From Syntrophaceae bacterium UBA5764 (GTDB lineage: Bacteria > Desulfobacterota > Syntrophia > Syntrophales > Smithellaceae): DNA of 64,000 bases. Shown in pieces: positions 41,240-51,164 of this stretch (positions within the stretch are counted from its first letter, which is position 1; each line of letters starts with the position of its first letter). The DNA is taken from NCBI GenBank assembly GCA_002418825.1, contig DIEW01000015.1:1-64000 (forward strand), read 5' to 3'. The notes under the pieces were generated by a model that saw only the letters and a list, made by a program, of their open reading frames with translations, was not told the origin of the DNA and did no database searches. Made by a program: the position numbers and the translations under genes.

Positions 41240-44200
41240 ATGACGCAAAAAGATGAAGCCTTGGAAAAAAGCGAAGAGTGGTTTTCTTCCGCGCTTAAAG
41301 TTAACTTGGAGCGGACTTCCGTTGCCATCGCCATCCCCCCCAAGTACGACCCGCTGCTTAAAGTGGTGGAAGGCCACTATGGCCTGCAAAGAAAAACAAG
41401 AGGGATGTTAACGGAATTATATCATCCCTTTGTCAATTGGGAGCATGTTCTTGCGGAGCTCACATCTATTTCTATCGGCGATTTTTATGAATATAATCAA
41501 CATCCGGACGGGTTAACCGCTCTTTCCATTCTGATGAATATATATTTTGACATTATTAAATACGCGACGAATGAAGAGGTAAAAGATAGCGCGATACGTT
41601 GTCTTTTTGATTTTATCGGTACTGTTCTCGAGAAAAGCGATAGTAAGCTTTCCGGAAATTTATCCCTGCTTAATGAAAGCATGGATTTTTTTGCCAATTT
41701 TACAGATAAAGACAAAGCTGTATTAAAGAAGTGTTCTTCTTACATCAAAAAAACATCCAAATTTGTTTTGGATAATAATATAAATATTGCCTCGGATAAA
41801 GTCAGTTTTATACTGGATAAAATGTTCAGGATTACTTATGAATTCTGGCTTACTCAGTCTGATCCTTCTTTATGGTTTGCCGGTGATAAGGGAAAAAATA
41901 ATAACCAGACAGATGCTTACCAAAATATAATTCATCCGCTCAGCCATCGGTATCTATATGGGGCATTGAAAAAACTTGATGATCTGGGTAGCCAAAAGAA
42001 AGCAACGGACAAGGAACAAATAAGAGTTTACTTGGAAATGCCGGATTATTTTCAAATAGTAAACGGGTATTTCCTGGTTGCCGATGAGCTTGAAAAATCA
42101 CCTGTTTATCTGGGGCATCAATATCTGGTAAAATTAGACTTTCTTTTCCACATGATGAGTGTGCCCGGATTGTCCGATATACACGCTAGTGCTTTGCGCG
42201 AAATCAACCGCTGTCTGAAATTGGTTTTTGAACAGGAAGAGAAGGAGAAACTTCACGAATTTGTGCGCAAAATATTCGAGTTTCTCAGGAAAAGTCGCTC
42301 ACGTCATGAATACCGCGGCACAATAATTGATTGTATTACAACGACGGCCAAGGAAGTTTTCGCGCGCGATTCTCAGGAGCTGGCGGATATCTTTATTGAT
42401 GAGTTAATCTCGTACGGTTTTCAATATCCAGAATTTAAAGGAACTACCACGGAATGGCAAGTTCAGGTTAATCCACTCCATGTTGTAAGCATTAGGGCGT
42501 GGCTCGAGATTATTTCCTTGAAACCCGGCTGGACAAAAAAACTTATTTCGGCACAGGTGATCAATTTGAGTATCGGTGGAATTTTTGTGCGTGACACCGA
42601 TCTTTTGCAAAAAGACATTTCTGTGCTGCTGAATTCCGGTATCGCCCCGGTGTACAACTTGGTGAAACAGCTCCTTAGAATATTTCCGGTTTATTTCAAG
42701 GAAATAGGAGCAGAAGGAGAGCTGCGCGATATAACAACCGATGTGGATGAGCTTTCTTACCGCAACGACAAACTGGTGAACTTTCTGCGCAAGCAATCTC
42801 ATGTCGAAAGCAATAGCATGCTCGTAGAGTTTATGGAGAATATCTTTAATTTTTGGTACTCCGGTGACAAAGAATGCTTGAAGAGATATCTACCGGAAGA
42901 GGTTTATGAGCAGGTAGCGAATTCCGGAGAGTACTTCGATGGTATGCACAAAGCATTTATTTACTTACTTTCCTTAGCTCAAAACAACCCCAAAGAATTT
43001 ATTTCTTGGTCCGAAACAAGATTATCTAAAGAAATCAGCGGTCTTAAAGAAGTTGATAAAAGAGATAAAGAACGTGCACGGATGATGGTTCGCATTTATC
43101 AACTAATTTACAAAAAATATTTTCCCCAATATGTGGATTTACTGGATGATTTGGAAGTGGTTTATCTTTTACCCAAAACCGAATTGGCGGCGCTTAGACG
43201 AGCATTGAGTGCAAATAATCGGTACAAGAGCCTTATTATCATCCTGAAATTTATGTCTCTGTTGAAAGAAAGAATTCTTTCCGCCAGGAAAACCGAGCCT
43301 TATGAAAATATATATTACAAGCGGCACATTGCGGCCGGTATTCCTTCAATGTACGGTACCTATAGCGAAGAAAAGTTTGAAGCTCTTGGGCTGACTCTGA
43401 GACTGGAGAGTCTTGCGGTGATGCAGATGGAAGAGCTGGTGAAATCTTTAGATCTAAGAAACATTACAAAGCGGACTATTGCCAAGGTTCACAACTATCT
43501 GTGGCTTTTTGTTAAAGCGCTGGAATTGGATGGCATTTCCACGGAAGGCTTGGCGGCAAAAGTAAGATATATAAGCAGCGCCCTGTCCATCAAACAATTT
43601 TCCATGGAGCAGTATGTGGATATCTTCCGCTTCATATCCAAAAGTATACAAAATATAATTCATGAATATTATATTGACATTCACAATTCTAATCTGCCTG
43701 TTATTATTGGCCAGGTCTTCGAAAAAAATGTCAGCACGAAGATGCGAACCGAGACACAAAACGGTGAAGAATTGGTTTATCAGCAATCGGAAAATTTTGT
43801 TCGCCGTCTTATTTCTTCGGCGTTTGGTTTACAAACTCTGGATAATTTTGTGAATGCAGTGGTCGGTGCTCTGAATGCTGAGATGGAAAAAATTAAAGAT
43901 GAAAATCAGCTTTGGAGAACAGGCGTTTCTTACAATGCGGAGCTTGCCGTTTCTTCGTTTTACGAAAAGAACAAAAAAGTGGACAATCAAATATTTCTTG
44001 GGAACAAGGGGTATTTTCTCAAGGAACTGATTTCCTATGGTTTTAAAGTGCCGCCGGGCTTTATAATTACCACTGAGGTTTTCCGGGGTTATGATGCCAT
44101 CATTGATAATGAGAAAATTTTTAATGACTTGCTTGTTCGTATAAACAAGGAAATAGTCGTCCTTGAGATAATGACCGGCAGGAGATTCGGCAATCCTCTG

Positions 44201-45478
44201 AATCCGCTTCTTTTGTCGGTGAGAAGCGGCGCCACGGTATCTTTGCCGGGGATGATGAATTCTTTCTTGAATGTGGGTATCAATGAAGTGATAGCGGAAA
44301 AGCTTAGCGGCAGAAGAGGTTTCCACTGGGCTGCGTGGGATTGCTATCGCCGATTTTTACAGACATGGGGAATGTTTCAAGGGTTGAACCGCGATTTCTT
44401 TGATGCGATTATCGACGGGTTTAAGTACCGCTACGGAGTGGAAAGAAAAATACAATTCTCTCCTGAGCAAATGAAGCAAATAGCTCTTGCTTATAAAAAA
44501 GGCATTTTGGACAACGGTATTGAATTGAAGGAAGAGCCTGCTGAACAATTGCGGGATGCGATCATGAAAGTTTTTGATTCCTGGTATTCTCAGCAGGCGC
44601 AAATTTATCGGCATCAGATGCATCTTTCGGATAAATGGGGAACTGCTGTTATCGTTCAGGCAATGGTTTTCGGCAATCTCAATGAGCATTCCGGTTCCGG
44701 GGTCATCTTTACCCGCGAGCCGAAAAGCGCATCTTCCGACATTACGCTTTATGGAGATTTCATTTTTGGCGTTCAGGGTGATGACATTGTTTCCGGTCTG
44801 GTGGAGACATATCCAATTTCGGAAAAGCAAAGGTTATCGGAGCGACGGGACTCCGAAATATCGTTGGAAACGAAATTCCCGGAAATTTATCATGAATTGG
44901 TCAGCGTTGCGGAAAAACTGATTCGTGAAAAAGGTTTCAATCATCAGGAAATAGAATTTACTTTCGAGGGATCGGGAAAAGACAAGCTATATTTGCTGCA
45001 GACTCGCGATATGGATCAGGTGGCGGCGAAGAGATACAAACGGTTTAAAGATACCAGCTTCCTGCAGTCGACAATATTGGGCACAGGTATTGGAGTGAGC
45101 GGCGGTGCTCTTTGCGGCCGGGCAGTTTATACGGAAGAAGATATAAAAAAATTCCGGAAGGAGGATCCGCAGACATCCCTTATTTTGTTGCGCCGTGATA
45201 CGGTTCCCGATGATGTTGGAATCCTTCTGCAAGTCGAGGGACTCTTAACGGCAAAAGGAGGGGGTACCTCGCATGCGGCCGTAACCATTCCGCAGCTGGA
45301 TAAAGTCGGCGTTGTCGGATTCAACAAACTGAAGGTTCATGAAGCACAGGGATTTGCCACGATAGACGAATGTAAAATCTGCGCGGGTGATTTTATCTGT
45401 ATTGACGGATGGAGCGGTATGGTTTATCAGGGTAAACACGAATACGATCCCTTGCCTTCACGAAATATCAAAATTTAA
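41240..45478 (+). CDS. Large PPDK-like protein (ATP-grasp plus phosphohistidine domain), no PEP barrel
   Basis: At 1412 residues it has an unknown, mostly helical N-terminal part of about 900 residues, then a pyruvate-phosphate-dikinase-type ATP-grasp domain (LGNKGYFLKELISYGFKVPPGF near 917; LSVRSGATVSLPGMMNSFLN; GVIFTREP; EFTFEGSG...LYLLQTR). A swivelling domain follows with the phospho-His GGGTSHAAVT, His1345. PPDK would continue about 400 residues as a TIM barrel that binds PEP/pyruvate; here the protein ends about 67 residues after the His. It may therefore phosphorylate something other than pyruvate. ATG has AAGGA about 12 bases upstream. Confidence 0.82.
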   Translation: MTQKDEALEKSEEWFSSALKVNLERTSVAIAIPPKYDPLLKVVEGHYGLQRKTRGMLTELYHPFVNWEHVLAELTSISIGDFYEYNQHPDGLTALSILMNIYFDIIKYATNEEVKDSAIRCLFDFIGTVLEKSDSKLSGNLSLLNESMDFFANFTDKDKAVLKKCSSYIKKTSKFVLDNNINIASDKVSFILDKMFRITYEFWLTQSDPSLWFAGDKGKNNNQTDAYQNIIHPLSHRYLYGALKKLDDLGSQKKATDKEQIRVYLEMPDYFQIVNGYFLVADELEKSPVYLGHQYLVKLDFLFHMMSVPGLSDIHASALREINRCLKLVFEQEEKEKLHEFVRKIFEFLRKSRSRHEYRGTIIDCITTTAKEVFARDSQELADIFIDELISYGFQYPEFKGTTTEWQVQVNPLHVVSIRAWLEIISLKPGWTKKLISAQVINLSIGGIFVRDTDLLQKDISVLLNSGIAPVYNLVKQLLRIFPVYFKEIGAEGELRDITTDVDELSYRNDKLVNFLRKQSHVESNSMLVEFMENIFNFWYSGDKECLKRYLPEEVYEQVANSGEYFDGMHKAFIYLLSLAQNNPKEFISWSETRLSKEISGLKEVDKRDKERARMMVRIYQLIYKKYFPQYVDLLDDLEVVYLLPKTELAALRRALSANNRYKSLIIILKFMSLLKERILSARKTEPYENIYYKRHIAAGIPSMYGTYSEEKFEALGLTLRLESLAVMQMEELVKSLDLRNITKRTIAKVHNYLWLFVKALELDGISTEGLAAKVRYISSALSIKQFSMEQYVDIFRFISKSIQNIIHEYYIDIHNSNLPVIIGQVFEKNVSTKMRTETQNGEELVYQQSENFVRRLISSAFGLQTLDNFVNAVVGALNAEMEKIKDENQLWRTGVSYNAELAVSSFYEKNKKVDNQIFLGNKGYFLKELISYGFKVPPGFIITTEVFRGYDAIIDNEKIFNDLLVRINKEIVVLEIMTGRRFGNPLNPLLLSVRSGATVSLPGMMNSFLNVGINEVIAEKLSGRRGFHWAAWDCYRRFLQTWGMFQGLNRDFFDAIIDGFKYRYGVERKIQFSPEQMKQIALAYKKGILDNGIELKEEPAEQLRDAIMKVFDSWYSQQAQIYRHQMHLSDKWGTAVIVQAMVFGNLNEHSGSGVIFTREPKSASSDITLYGDFIFGVQGDDIVSGLVETYPISEKQRLSERRDSEISLETKFPEIYHELVSVAEKLIREKGFNHQEIEFTFEGSGKDKLYLLQTRDMDQVAAKRYKRFKDTSFLQSTILGTGIGVSGGALCGRAVYTEEDIKKFRKEDPQTSLILLRRDTVPDDVGILLQVEGLLTAKGGGTSHAAVTIPQLDKVGVVGFNKLKVHEAQGFATIDECKICAGDFICIDGWSGMVYQGKHEYDPLPSRNIKI

Positions 45479-45533
45479 TATTATTCGCGTTTCTTGAAAT
45501 GATTTTGTTTGTATTTTTGTTGGAAACAAATTT

Positions 45534-46772
45534 ATGAAACACGTTCATTCATTCACCGGGGAAAATCGTTTAATATTTCTTGATAATGTCCGTTTCTTGA
45601 TGATATTTTTTGTAGTGGTTCTCCATTGCGCCGCAAGTTACGGAATCAATGAATGGTGGTATGTATACGACCCCAAAGAGTGCCGCCTGATATTTTCTTA
45701 TGTAATGTTTTTTGTGGATACGTTCGCTATGCCGATGCTTTTTTTTATTGCCGGTTACTTTGCCTTGCCCAAGATTGAGCAAAAAGGAACGTTTGGTTTT
45801 ATTGAAAGTAAATTTGTGCGCCTTGGGATACCTTGGCTGATTTGCATTGTTTTTATTGCGCCGATTATTGATTTCATTAATCATCACACTCATGGTTACA
45901 ATTATTCTTCTTTGAATTATGGACAATTCTGGCTTGAATGGTTAAAAAGAGCGATTGATTTTCAATTTGGTTTTTTAACTGCAACGGAGCAATTCAATCA
46001 GTTTGTTTACTGGTTTATTTCCCTGCTCCTGTTTTTTTTCATTGTCTTTGCTTTAATTTGCGCCCTTAAAAAAAAGATTGCTCCGCTGGTTCCTTTTTTT
46101 CAGGAAAAGTATCACTCGGACAGAACGATGTTGTGGGTGATGGTTTTTGCAGGGCTTTTATCGGTCATTGCCAGCCTGATCATCACAACCATCCCTTATC
46201 CCTGTCCCTACCCCTGGGTTCTTGTCGGCAATGTTCTCCAGTTCCAACTTTGGCGGCTGCCTGTATATGTGATTTTTTTTGCTTTAGGCGTCTGGGCTTA
46301 TGGTCGCGGTTGGTTTGTTCGGACAAATTTCCCGGGACCGCCGTTTTTTTGGCTGTCTTTGTGTGTTGTTTTTAGTGTTTGTTATGTGATTTTCACGAAT
46401 TATTATCTGGCCAACATTTCCGACACAAGACTTTTTTTGGTATTTATAATTTTAGTTTCTTTTGCGCGGGTGATTTTTTTAATCGTGTTTACCAGTTTTG
46501 CCCTGAATTACTGGAATAGGCCCCATCAACTGAGTCATGCGTTGTCTGCCAATTCTTATGATATTTATCTTGTTCATATACCGATCGTGTTGATCTTTCA
46601 GTTATTGCTGACCGAGCTGACCGATGTTTCATCTTTTATTAAATTCGGAATAGTTTTGTTTTTTTCGTTTGCCCTGAGTTACGCCATAGGTAAATATATT
46701 ACTAATCGTTCCCCACTTTTGTCTGTTTTTTGTCTTTTTATGATTTTTGTTCTGATGGTAATTTTCCTTTAG
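45534..46772 (+). CDS. Acyltransferase-3 family membrane protein
   Basis: A 412-residue protein with about ten membrane helices and the Acyltransferase-3 start FLDNVRFLMIFFVVVLHCAA (the His in the first helix), followed by FFIAGYFAL and a KFVRLGIPWL block. The family adds acyl groups to sugars or lipids at the cell surface (OafA, OPG modification). The substrate is unknown. It follows the PPDK-like gene by 55 bases and ends at a strong terminator. Confidence 0.85.
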   Translation: MKHVHSFTGENRLIFLDNVRFLMIFFVVVLHCAASYGINEWWYVYDPKECRLIFSYVMFFVDTFAMPMLFFIAGYFALPKIEQKGTFGFIESKFVRLGIPWLICIVFIAPIIDFINHHTHGYNYSSLNYGQFWLEWLKRAIDFQFGFLTATEQFNQFVYWFISLLLFFFIVFALICALKKKIAPLVPFFQEKYHSDRTMLWVMVFAGLLSVIASLIITTIPYPCPYPWVLVGNVLQFQLWRLPVYVIFFALGVWAYGRGWFVRTNFPGPPFFWLSLCVVFSVCYVIFTNYYLANISDTRLFLVFIILVSFARVIFLIVFTSFALNYWNRPHQLSHALSANSYDIYLVHIPIVLIFQLLLTELTDVSSFIKFGIVLFFSFALSYAIGKYITNRSPLLSVFCLFMIFVLMVIFL

Positions 46773-46779
46773 CCGAAGA

Positions 46780-46813
46780 AAAGGCCGTATCGGTTTATGC
46801 CAATACGGCCTTT
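46780..46813. terminator. Bidirectional terminator between acyltransferase and gap
   Basis: An 11-bp perfect stem (AAAGGCCGTAT, 46780-46790; ATACGGCCTTT, 46803-46813) with A-rich flank on one side and T-rich on the other lies between two convergent genes, so it can serve both strands. Confidence 0.8.
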
Positions 46814-46843
46814 CGATGGATTTTCAGAGGGGATTTTTAAAAC

Positions 46844-48115
46844 TTATAATAAATTTTTGTGAATGTAGACGGTCAGGTCGCCCATCCGGTTAGTGTAGCT
46901 TCCATACTCGTTGTCGTACCAGCCGAAAATTTTGGCATGGACCACCGGAACCTGCAGCATCTTGCCGCTCATGTTCTGGAGAATGCCCGCTGGCAGGTCA
47001 GGTATTTGCGAAAGGTCAACCGGAATGAATGCCGTGCGGGTGTGGTTGAACTGACCTTCAATGATAATTGCCGCGTCTTCTCCGATCAGATCGGTGGAAA
47101 CATTCTGCTGCATGGTAAAGCGGACCAGCGGATTGTTTTGCGCCGTTTTCGCGTAAATGTCGTTGAGCTTTTTCGTATCGATATTAGCTGCCTCACCCTT
47201 GTCGTTTTGTTTGGCCTGGAAGGTGGCGTTGAGCACGATGAGCGACAGCGTATTGGTCGGCACCCGGATGGAATCGCCCATGAAACCGATGTTTTTGACT
47301 TCCGGAATAACTTCGATTAAGGCATTAGCAGCACCGGTCGAAGTAAGAATTATATTGTTCAGGATGCTGCGTGTCTTGCGAATGTCCTTCTCGCCGGCTT
47401 TTGGCAATTTATCCAGGACGCTCTGGGTGTTTGTGACAGCATGTATTGTGGACATGGAAGCTGTGAGAATCGTGCTGGTCTCCTCGTTTTCCAGAAGCGG
47501 TTTCACCATATGCGCCAGACCTGTTGTGGTGCAGGAGGCCGCGGAAACGAGAAGGTGCTTCTTGGGATTGAAAGAGGTGTGGTTGATGCCGTAGATAAGC
47601 GTCACAGTGTCGTCCGGTGTTGAGAGCGCTTTATTCTTTATTTTGAAAGGCGCGGAGTGGATTACCACTTTTGCTCCGCCGTTGAGATGTCCGCGGATTG
47701 ATCCTTTTTTGTCGTCAACAGGCACGGTCGGATCTTTGAAGGAACCGCTGCAATCCACCACGATATCCACGCCATGCTGGCGCCAGGGAATATTCATTGG
47801 GTTTCGCTGTTCGCGCAGAATCGTAACCGGAATGCCATCAACAAGCAGCTTACCGTTTTTTTCATCCGTGATTTTAACAACAGGCTGTGCTTTGTAACCG
47901 TAAAGAAACCGGTGGAGCAAGCCATATGTGGCGTCCGTTTCGATAAGACGGGCAATCGTCTCCATGCCGGTGCCCACCTCCCGACCCTGGTTAACGAAGA
48001 TTTCCTTGAAATATTTTCTTTGGATATGATGCCAAAGTGTCAATTTACCGATGCGCCCCAAACTGTTGATACCGAGAAAAGGGGCATTGTTTTCAAATAC
48101 TTGAACTTTTGCCAT
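46844..48115 (-). CDS. gap: Glyceraldehyde-3-phosphate dehydrogenase, divergent type
   Basis: A 423-residue GAPDH-family enzyme, longer than the usual 330-340. It has an N-terminal Rossmann GINSLGRIGKLTLW, the catalytic SAASCTTTGLAH (usual form SNASCTTNCLAP), SMSTIHAVTNTQ, IGFMGDSIRVPTNTLSL and a C-terminal FGWYDNEYGSYTNRMGDL. The active Cys-Thr-Thr and phosphate-binding SIRVPT equivalents remain. It interconverts glyceraldehyde-3-phosphate and 1,3-bisphosphoglycerate; cofactor unknown. AAGGAGG precedes ATG 48115. It stands alone, without pgk or tpi. Confidence 0.88.
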   Translation of the reverse strand: MAKVQVFENNAPFLGINSLGRIGKLTLWHHIQRKYFKEIFVNQGREVGTGMETIARLIETDATYGLLHRFLYGYKAQPVVKITDEKNGKLLVDGIPVTILREQRNPMNIPWRQHGVDIVVDCSGSFKDPTVPVDDKKGSIRGHLNGGAKVVIHSAPFKIKNKALSTPDDTVTLIYGINHTSFNPKKHLLVSAASCTTTGLAHMVKPLLENEETSTILTASMSTIHAVTNTQSVLDKLPKAGEKDIRKTRSILNNIILTSTGAANALIEVIPEVKNIGFMGDSIRVPTNTLSLIVLNATFQAKQNDKGEAANIDTKKLNDIYAKTAQNNPLVRFTMQQNVSTDLIGEDAAIIIEGQFNHTRTAFIPVDLSQIPDLPAGILQNMSGKMLQVPVVHAKIFGWYDNEYGSYTNRMGDLTVYIHKNLL

Positions 48116-48369
48116 GATGATGTGCCTCCTTGAAACCTGCTTATGGCGGGCTGGTGTTAATCCGGTCAGAAGACCTGTACTTTATTACAAGAAAGAAGCG
48201 CTAAAGTCAAGAATGAGAAATATTTTAGGTTTCCCTGGTTGATTTAAATGAGCCATGGCATTAAGCAAAGTTTTGAGAAATATTTTAAAATTCTAAAAAT
48301 TCAGGGAATTGGGGTTGAAAGTATGATAAGAATTAACAAAATCTTTCACGAAGAGATAAGGAGGGGCAT

Positions 48370-49362
48370 ATGAAAAAAGTATATTTGCTCGCTATGATTA
48401 TGATGATTATGGCGATTTTTATTGTGGGATGTTCTGTGCCAAAGGTCGGTCTGCTTAAGGGAACACCGAACCCGCTCAAAGAATATACGCTGGAAGGAAC
48501 CGGCGCGGATAAAATATTGCTCATTGCGGTAAACGGCGTGATTTCAGACAAACCGAAAAAAGGATTAATTATTGAATCTCCAAGTCTTGTTGAACAGGTG
48601 GTGGTGCAGCTGAACAAAGCGAAAAAAGACAGGCAAATTAAGGCAGTTTTGTTCAAAATAAACTCACCGGGCGGCACGATAACAGCAAGCGATATTCTCT
48701 ATAACGAAATTATTTCTTACCGGGAGAAAACAGGAAATAAAATTGTTGTTTCTATGATGGACGTAGCCGCCTCGGGTGCCTATTACATGTCCTTGCCTGC
48801 GGATATGATCGTGGCTCATCCAACAACGGTGACCGGTTCCGTAGGTGTTATTTCCTTGCAACCGAAATTTAAAGGCTTGATGGATAAAATCGGCGTGGGT
48901 GTTGATGTGCAAAAGACAGGAAAATACAAAGATATGGGTTCACCCTACCGCGATACGGCCGATGATGAGAAAAAACTTTTACAAAAAGCGATGGACAGTT
49001 TTGGCGGTCGCTTTATCGATTTGGTCAAAAAGCACCGCAAGCTCTCGACGCAGGCGTTGACGGAGGTTTCCACGGCCCGCATTTTTCTGGCCGATGAAGC
49101 CCTGCAATGCGGCCTCGTGGATAGAATCGGTTATATCGGCGATGCGGTCGAAGAAGCAAAAAAACTGGCCAAGCTTTCGGAAGAAGCCAGAGTTATTGTC
49201 TACCGCCGGGCGGAATTTCCCGAAGACAATTATTACAACATTGCCGGTTCGTTTTCGGAACATTTGAATATTTCGCTGGTTAATTTGGAACTGCCGGAAA
49301 TTCTCAACTCCAGAGCCGGTTTTTATTATCTCTGGCCGGGCGCGATTTCCGTCGAACGATAA
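48370..49362 (+). CDS. sppA: Signal peptide peptidase SppA-like lipoprotein
   Basis: A 330-residue S49 peptidase. A signal peptide ends in a lipobox (AIFIVGC), so the protein is likely a lipoprotein. KINSPGGTITASD, then DVAASGAYYMSLPAD holds the nucleophile Ser, and KTGKYKDMGSPYR the general-base Lys. It degrades cleaved signal peptides at the membrane. AAGGAGG sets the start. It is 19 bases ahead of an ABC exporter gene. Confidence 0.9.
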   Translation: MKKVYLLAMIMMIMAIFIVGCSVPKVGLLKGTPNPLKEYTLEGTGADKILLIAVNGVISDKPKKGLIIESPSLVEQVVVQLNKAKKDRQIKAVLFKINSPGGTITASDILYNEIISYREKTGNKIVVSMMDVAASGAYYMSLPADMIVAHPTTVTGSVGVISLQPKFKGLMDKIGVGVDVQKTGKYKDMGSPYRDTADDEKKLLQKAMDSFGGRFIDLVKKHRKLSTQALTEVSTARIFLADEALQCGLVDRIGYIGDAVEEAKKLAKLSEEARVIVYRRAEFPEDNYYNIAGSFSEHLNISLVNLELPEILNSRAGFYYLWPGAISVER

Positions 49363-49381
49363 ATTCCCCGCGGTTGTTTAT

Positions 49382-50359
49382 ATGGCAATAATACAAACCA
49401 GGGCGCTGAAAAAAAACTTCGGCAAAATAGAAGCCGTTGCCGGCATTGATCTGAGTGTTGAAAAGGGAGAAATATTCGGCCTTTTAGGACCAAACGGTGC
49501 CGGCAAGTCCACAACCATCGGCATTCTTTGTACCATCGTCAGGCCATCCTCCGGTGCGGCAGTGATTGCTGGCTATGATGTTGCCAAAGAACCGGCACGG
49601 GTCAGGCGCCAGGTTGGTATTGTTTTTCAGGATCCTACTTTGGACACGGTGCTTACCGGACGCGAAAATCTTGAGTTGCATGCCCGTCTTTATGGTGTCT
49701 CTTCCAGCATCAGGGAAAAAAGGATTGAACAGATGCTGGAGCTGGTGGACCTGAAACAGCGCGCTAACGATATCACGCGCACTTATTCCGGTGGAATGCG
49801 CCGGCGTCTGGAACTCGCGCGGGGCCTTTTGCACCGCCCGGCGGTGCTTTTTCTGGATGAGCCGACTTTGGGTCTTGATCCCCAAACGCGGGCACGTTTG
49901 TGGGAGTACATAAAAAAAATGGCGCGGGCTGAACAGACCACCATTGTTCTTACCACTCACTACATGGAAGAAGCCGAGCAGGTGTGTGACCGCGTGGGTA
50001 TCATTGATCATGGCCAGATAATAGCACTCGATGCGCCGGAAAGGCTGAAGGAAACCATGGGCGGCCAGATGATTGTAATTAAGGCCGAACAACCACCGCT
50101 GGAAAAAATTCGTGGGCTTCCTTATGTTTCCGACGTGCGAGAAAATGACGGTGTGCTGGAAATTATTACCAGAGAAGCGCACCGGCACCTGCCGAAAATT
50201 TTATCCCTAGTTAAGGATGTGCATTGTGTGGAAATCAGAGTGCCCACGCTCAATGACGTTTTTATAAAACTGACGGGTCGTGATATTCGTGAGGATACCG
50301 TGGAAGACTTCGGTAGCTGGGTTGATTCCGTTGCCCGTTACCGCCAGAGGGGGTCTTGA
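49382..50359 (+). CDS. ABC exporter ATP-binding protein (DrrA-like)
   Basis: A 325-residue ABC-2-type ATPase: Walker A LLGPNGAGKSTT, signature YSGGMRRRLELAR, Walker B VLFLDEPTLGLDP, and a C-terminal extension of about 90 residues typical of DrrA/CcmA-like exporters. It pairs with the permease gene right after it, whose start lies five bases past this stop. Such exporters move drugs, lipids or polysaccharides; cargo unknown. Confidence 0.9.
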   Translation: MAIIQTRALKKNFGKIEAVAGIDLSVEKGEIFGLLGPNGAGKSTTIGILCTIVRPSSGAAVIAGYDVAKEPARVRRQVGIVFQDPTLDTVLTGRENLELHARLYGVSSSIREKRIEQMLELVDLKQRANDITRTYSGGMRRRLELARGLLHRPAVLFLDEPTLGLDPQTRARLWEYIKKMARAEQTTIVLTTHYMEEAEQVCDRVGIIDHGQIIALDAPERLKETMGGQMIVIKAEQPPLEKIRGLPYVSDVRENDGVLEIITREAHRHLPKILSLVKDVHCVEIRVPTLNDVFIKLTGRDIREDTVEDFGSWVDSVARYRQRGS

Positions 50360-50363
50360 AACC

Positions 50364-51128
50364 ATGAATAACGGTTTCATCCGCAGGGAATTGATGGGCA
50401 TTTACGCGGTGTGGTGGCGTGAGTTCAAGGTCTTTCAACGCGAAAAAAGCAGGATTGTTTCAAGCATCGTCCAGCCGCTGATGTGGCTTTTTCTTTTCGG
50501 CAGTGGAATCGGCGCCAGTGTCACCATCGGTTCCATTGACTATCGCGATTATATTTATCCGGGCATTCTGGCCATGATGGTTCTTTTCGGGTCCGTTTAT
50601 TTCGGATTATATATTGTCTGGGACCGCAAGCTTGATGTGCTCAAGGCGATACTCGTAGCGCCGGTATCGCGCGTCAGCATCTTTTTGGGGAAGGTTTTGG
50701 GAGGGTGCACGGATGTTATTCTACAGGTTATTGTCCTTTTTGCGGTATCATTTTTGTTCCCGGCGATAAACCCATGGGGAATACCGCCGGCCCTAATTTT
50801 ATTGGTCATTACGGCAATAGCCCTGGTTTCTTTAGGACTGGCGCTGGGCTCGCTTTTTCAAAGCCTGGAGGGATTTCAGGTGATTTCATCGTTTCTAATT
50901 TTCCCGCTTTTTTTTCTGTCGGGCGCGCTTTTCCCGATAACGGATAAACTTCCCACCTGGTTGCAGGGATTGGTTAAACTTAATCCGCTTACTTATACAG
51001 TGGATGGTGTCAGAGGTGCCCTGCTCGGCGTTAATATCTTTCCGCTTTATATTGATTTTGTTGTTGTTATTATTTTCGCTGTACTTATGTTTCTTTTGGG
51101 CAATGTTCTTTTCAGTAGAATGAAATAA
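50364..51128 (+). CDS. ABC-2 type permease
   Basis: A 254-residue membrane protein with six helices and an ABC-2 permease pattern (WWREFKVFQREKSRIVSSIVQPLMWLFLFG, DYIYPGILAMMVLF). It forms the exporter with the ATPase upstream. ATG 50364 has AGGGGG at 50347-50353; the frame extends further upstream inside the ATPase gene but without support. Confidence 0.88.
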   Translation: MNNGFIRRELMGIYAVWWREFKVFQREKSRIVSSIVQPLMWLFLFGSGIGASVTIGSIDYRDYIYPGILAMMVLFGSVYFGLYIVWDRKLDVLKAILVAPVSRVSIFLGKVLGGCTDVILQVIVLFAVSFLFPAINPWGIPPALILLVITAIALVSLGLALGSLFQSLEGFQVISSFLIFPLFFLSGALFPITDKLPTWLQGLVKLNPLTYTVDGVRGALLGVNIFPLYIDFVVVIIFAVLMFLLGNVLFSRMK

Positions 51129-51164
51129 TACTGATAGGAATATAAGAAAGATAAGGAGGTTGTT

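Noticed and set aside
49484..50188. 234-codon minus-strand frame opposite the ABC ATPase
   Set aside because: Antisense shadow; the ATPase on the plus strand has all ABC motifs.
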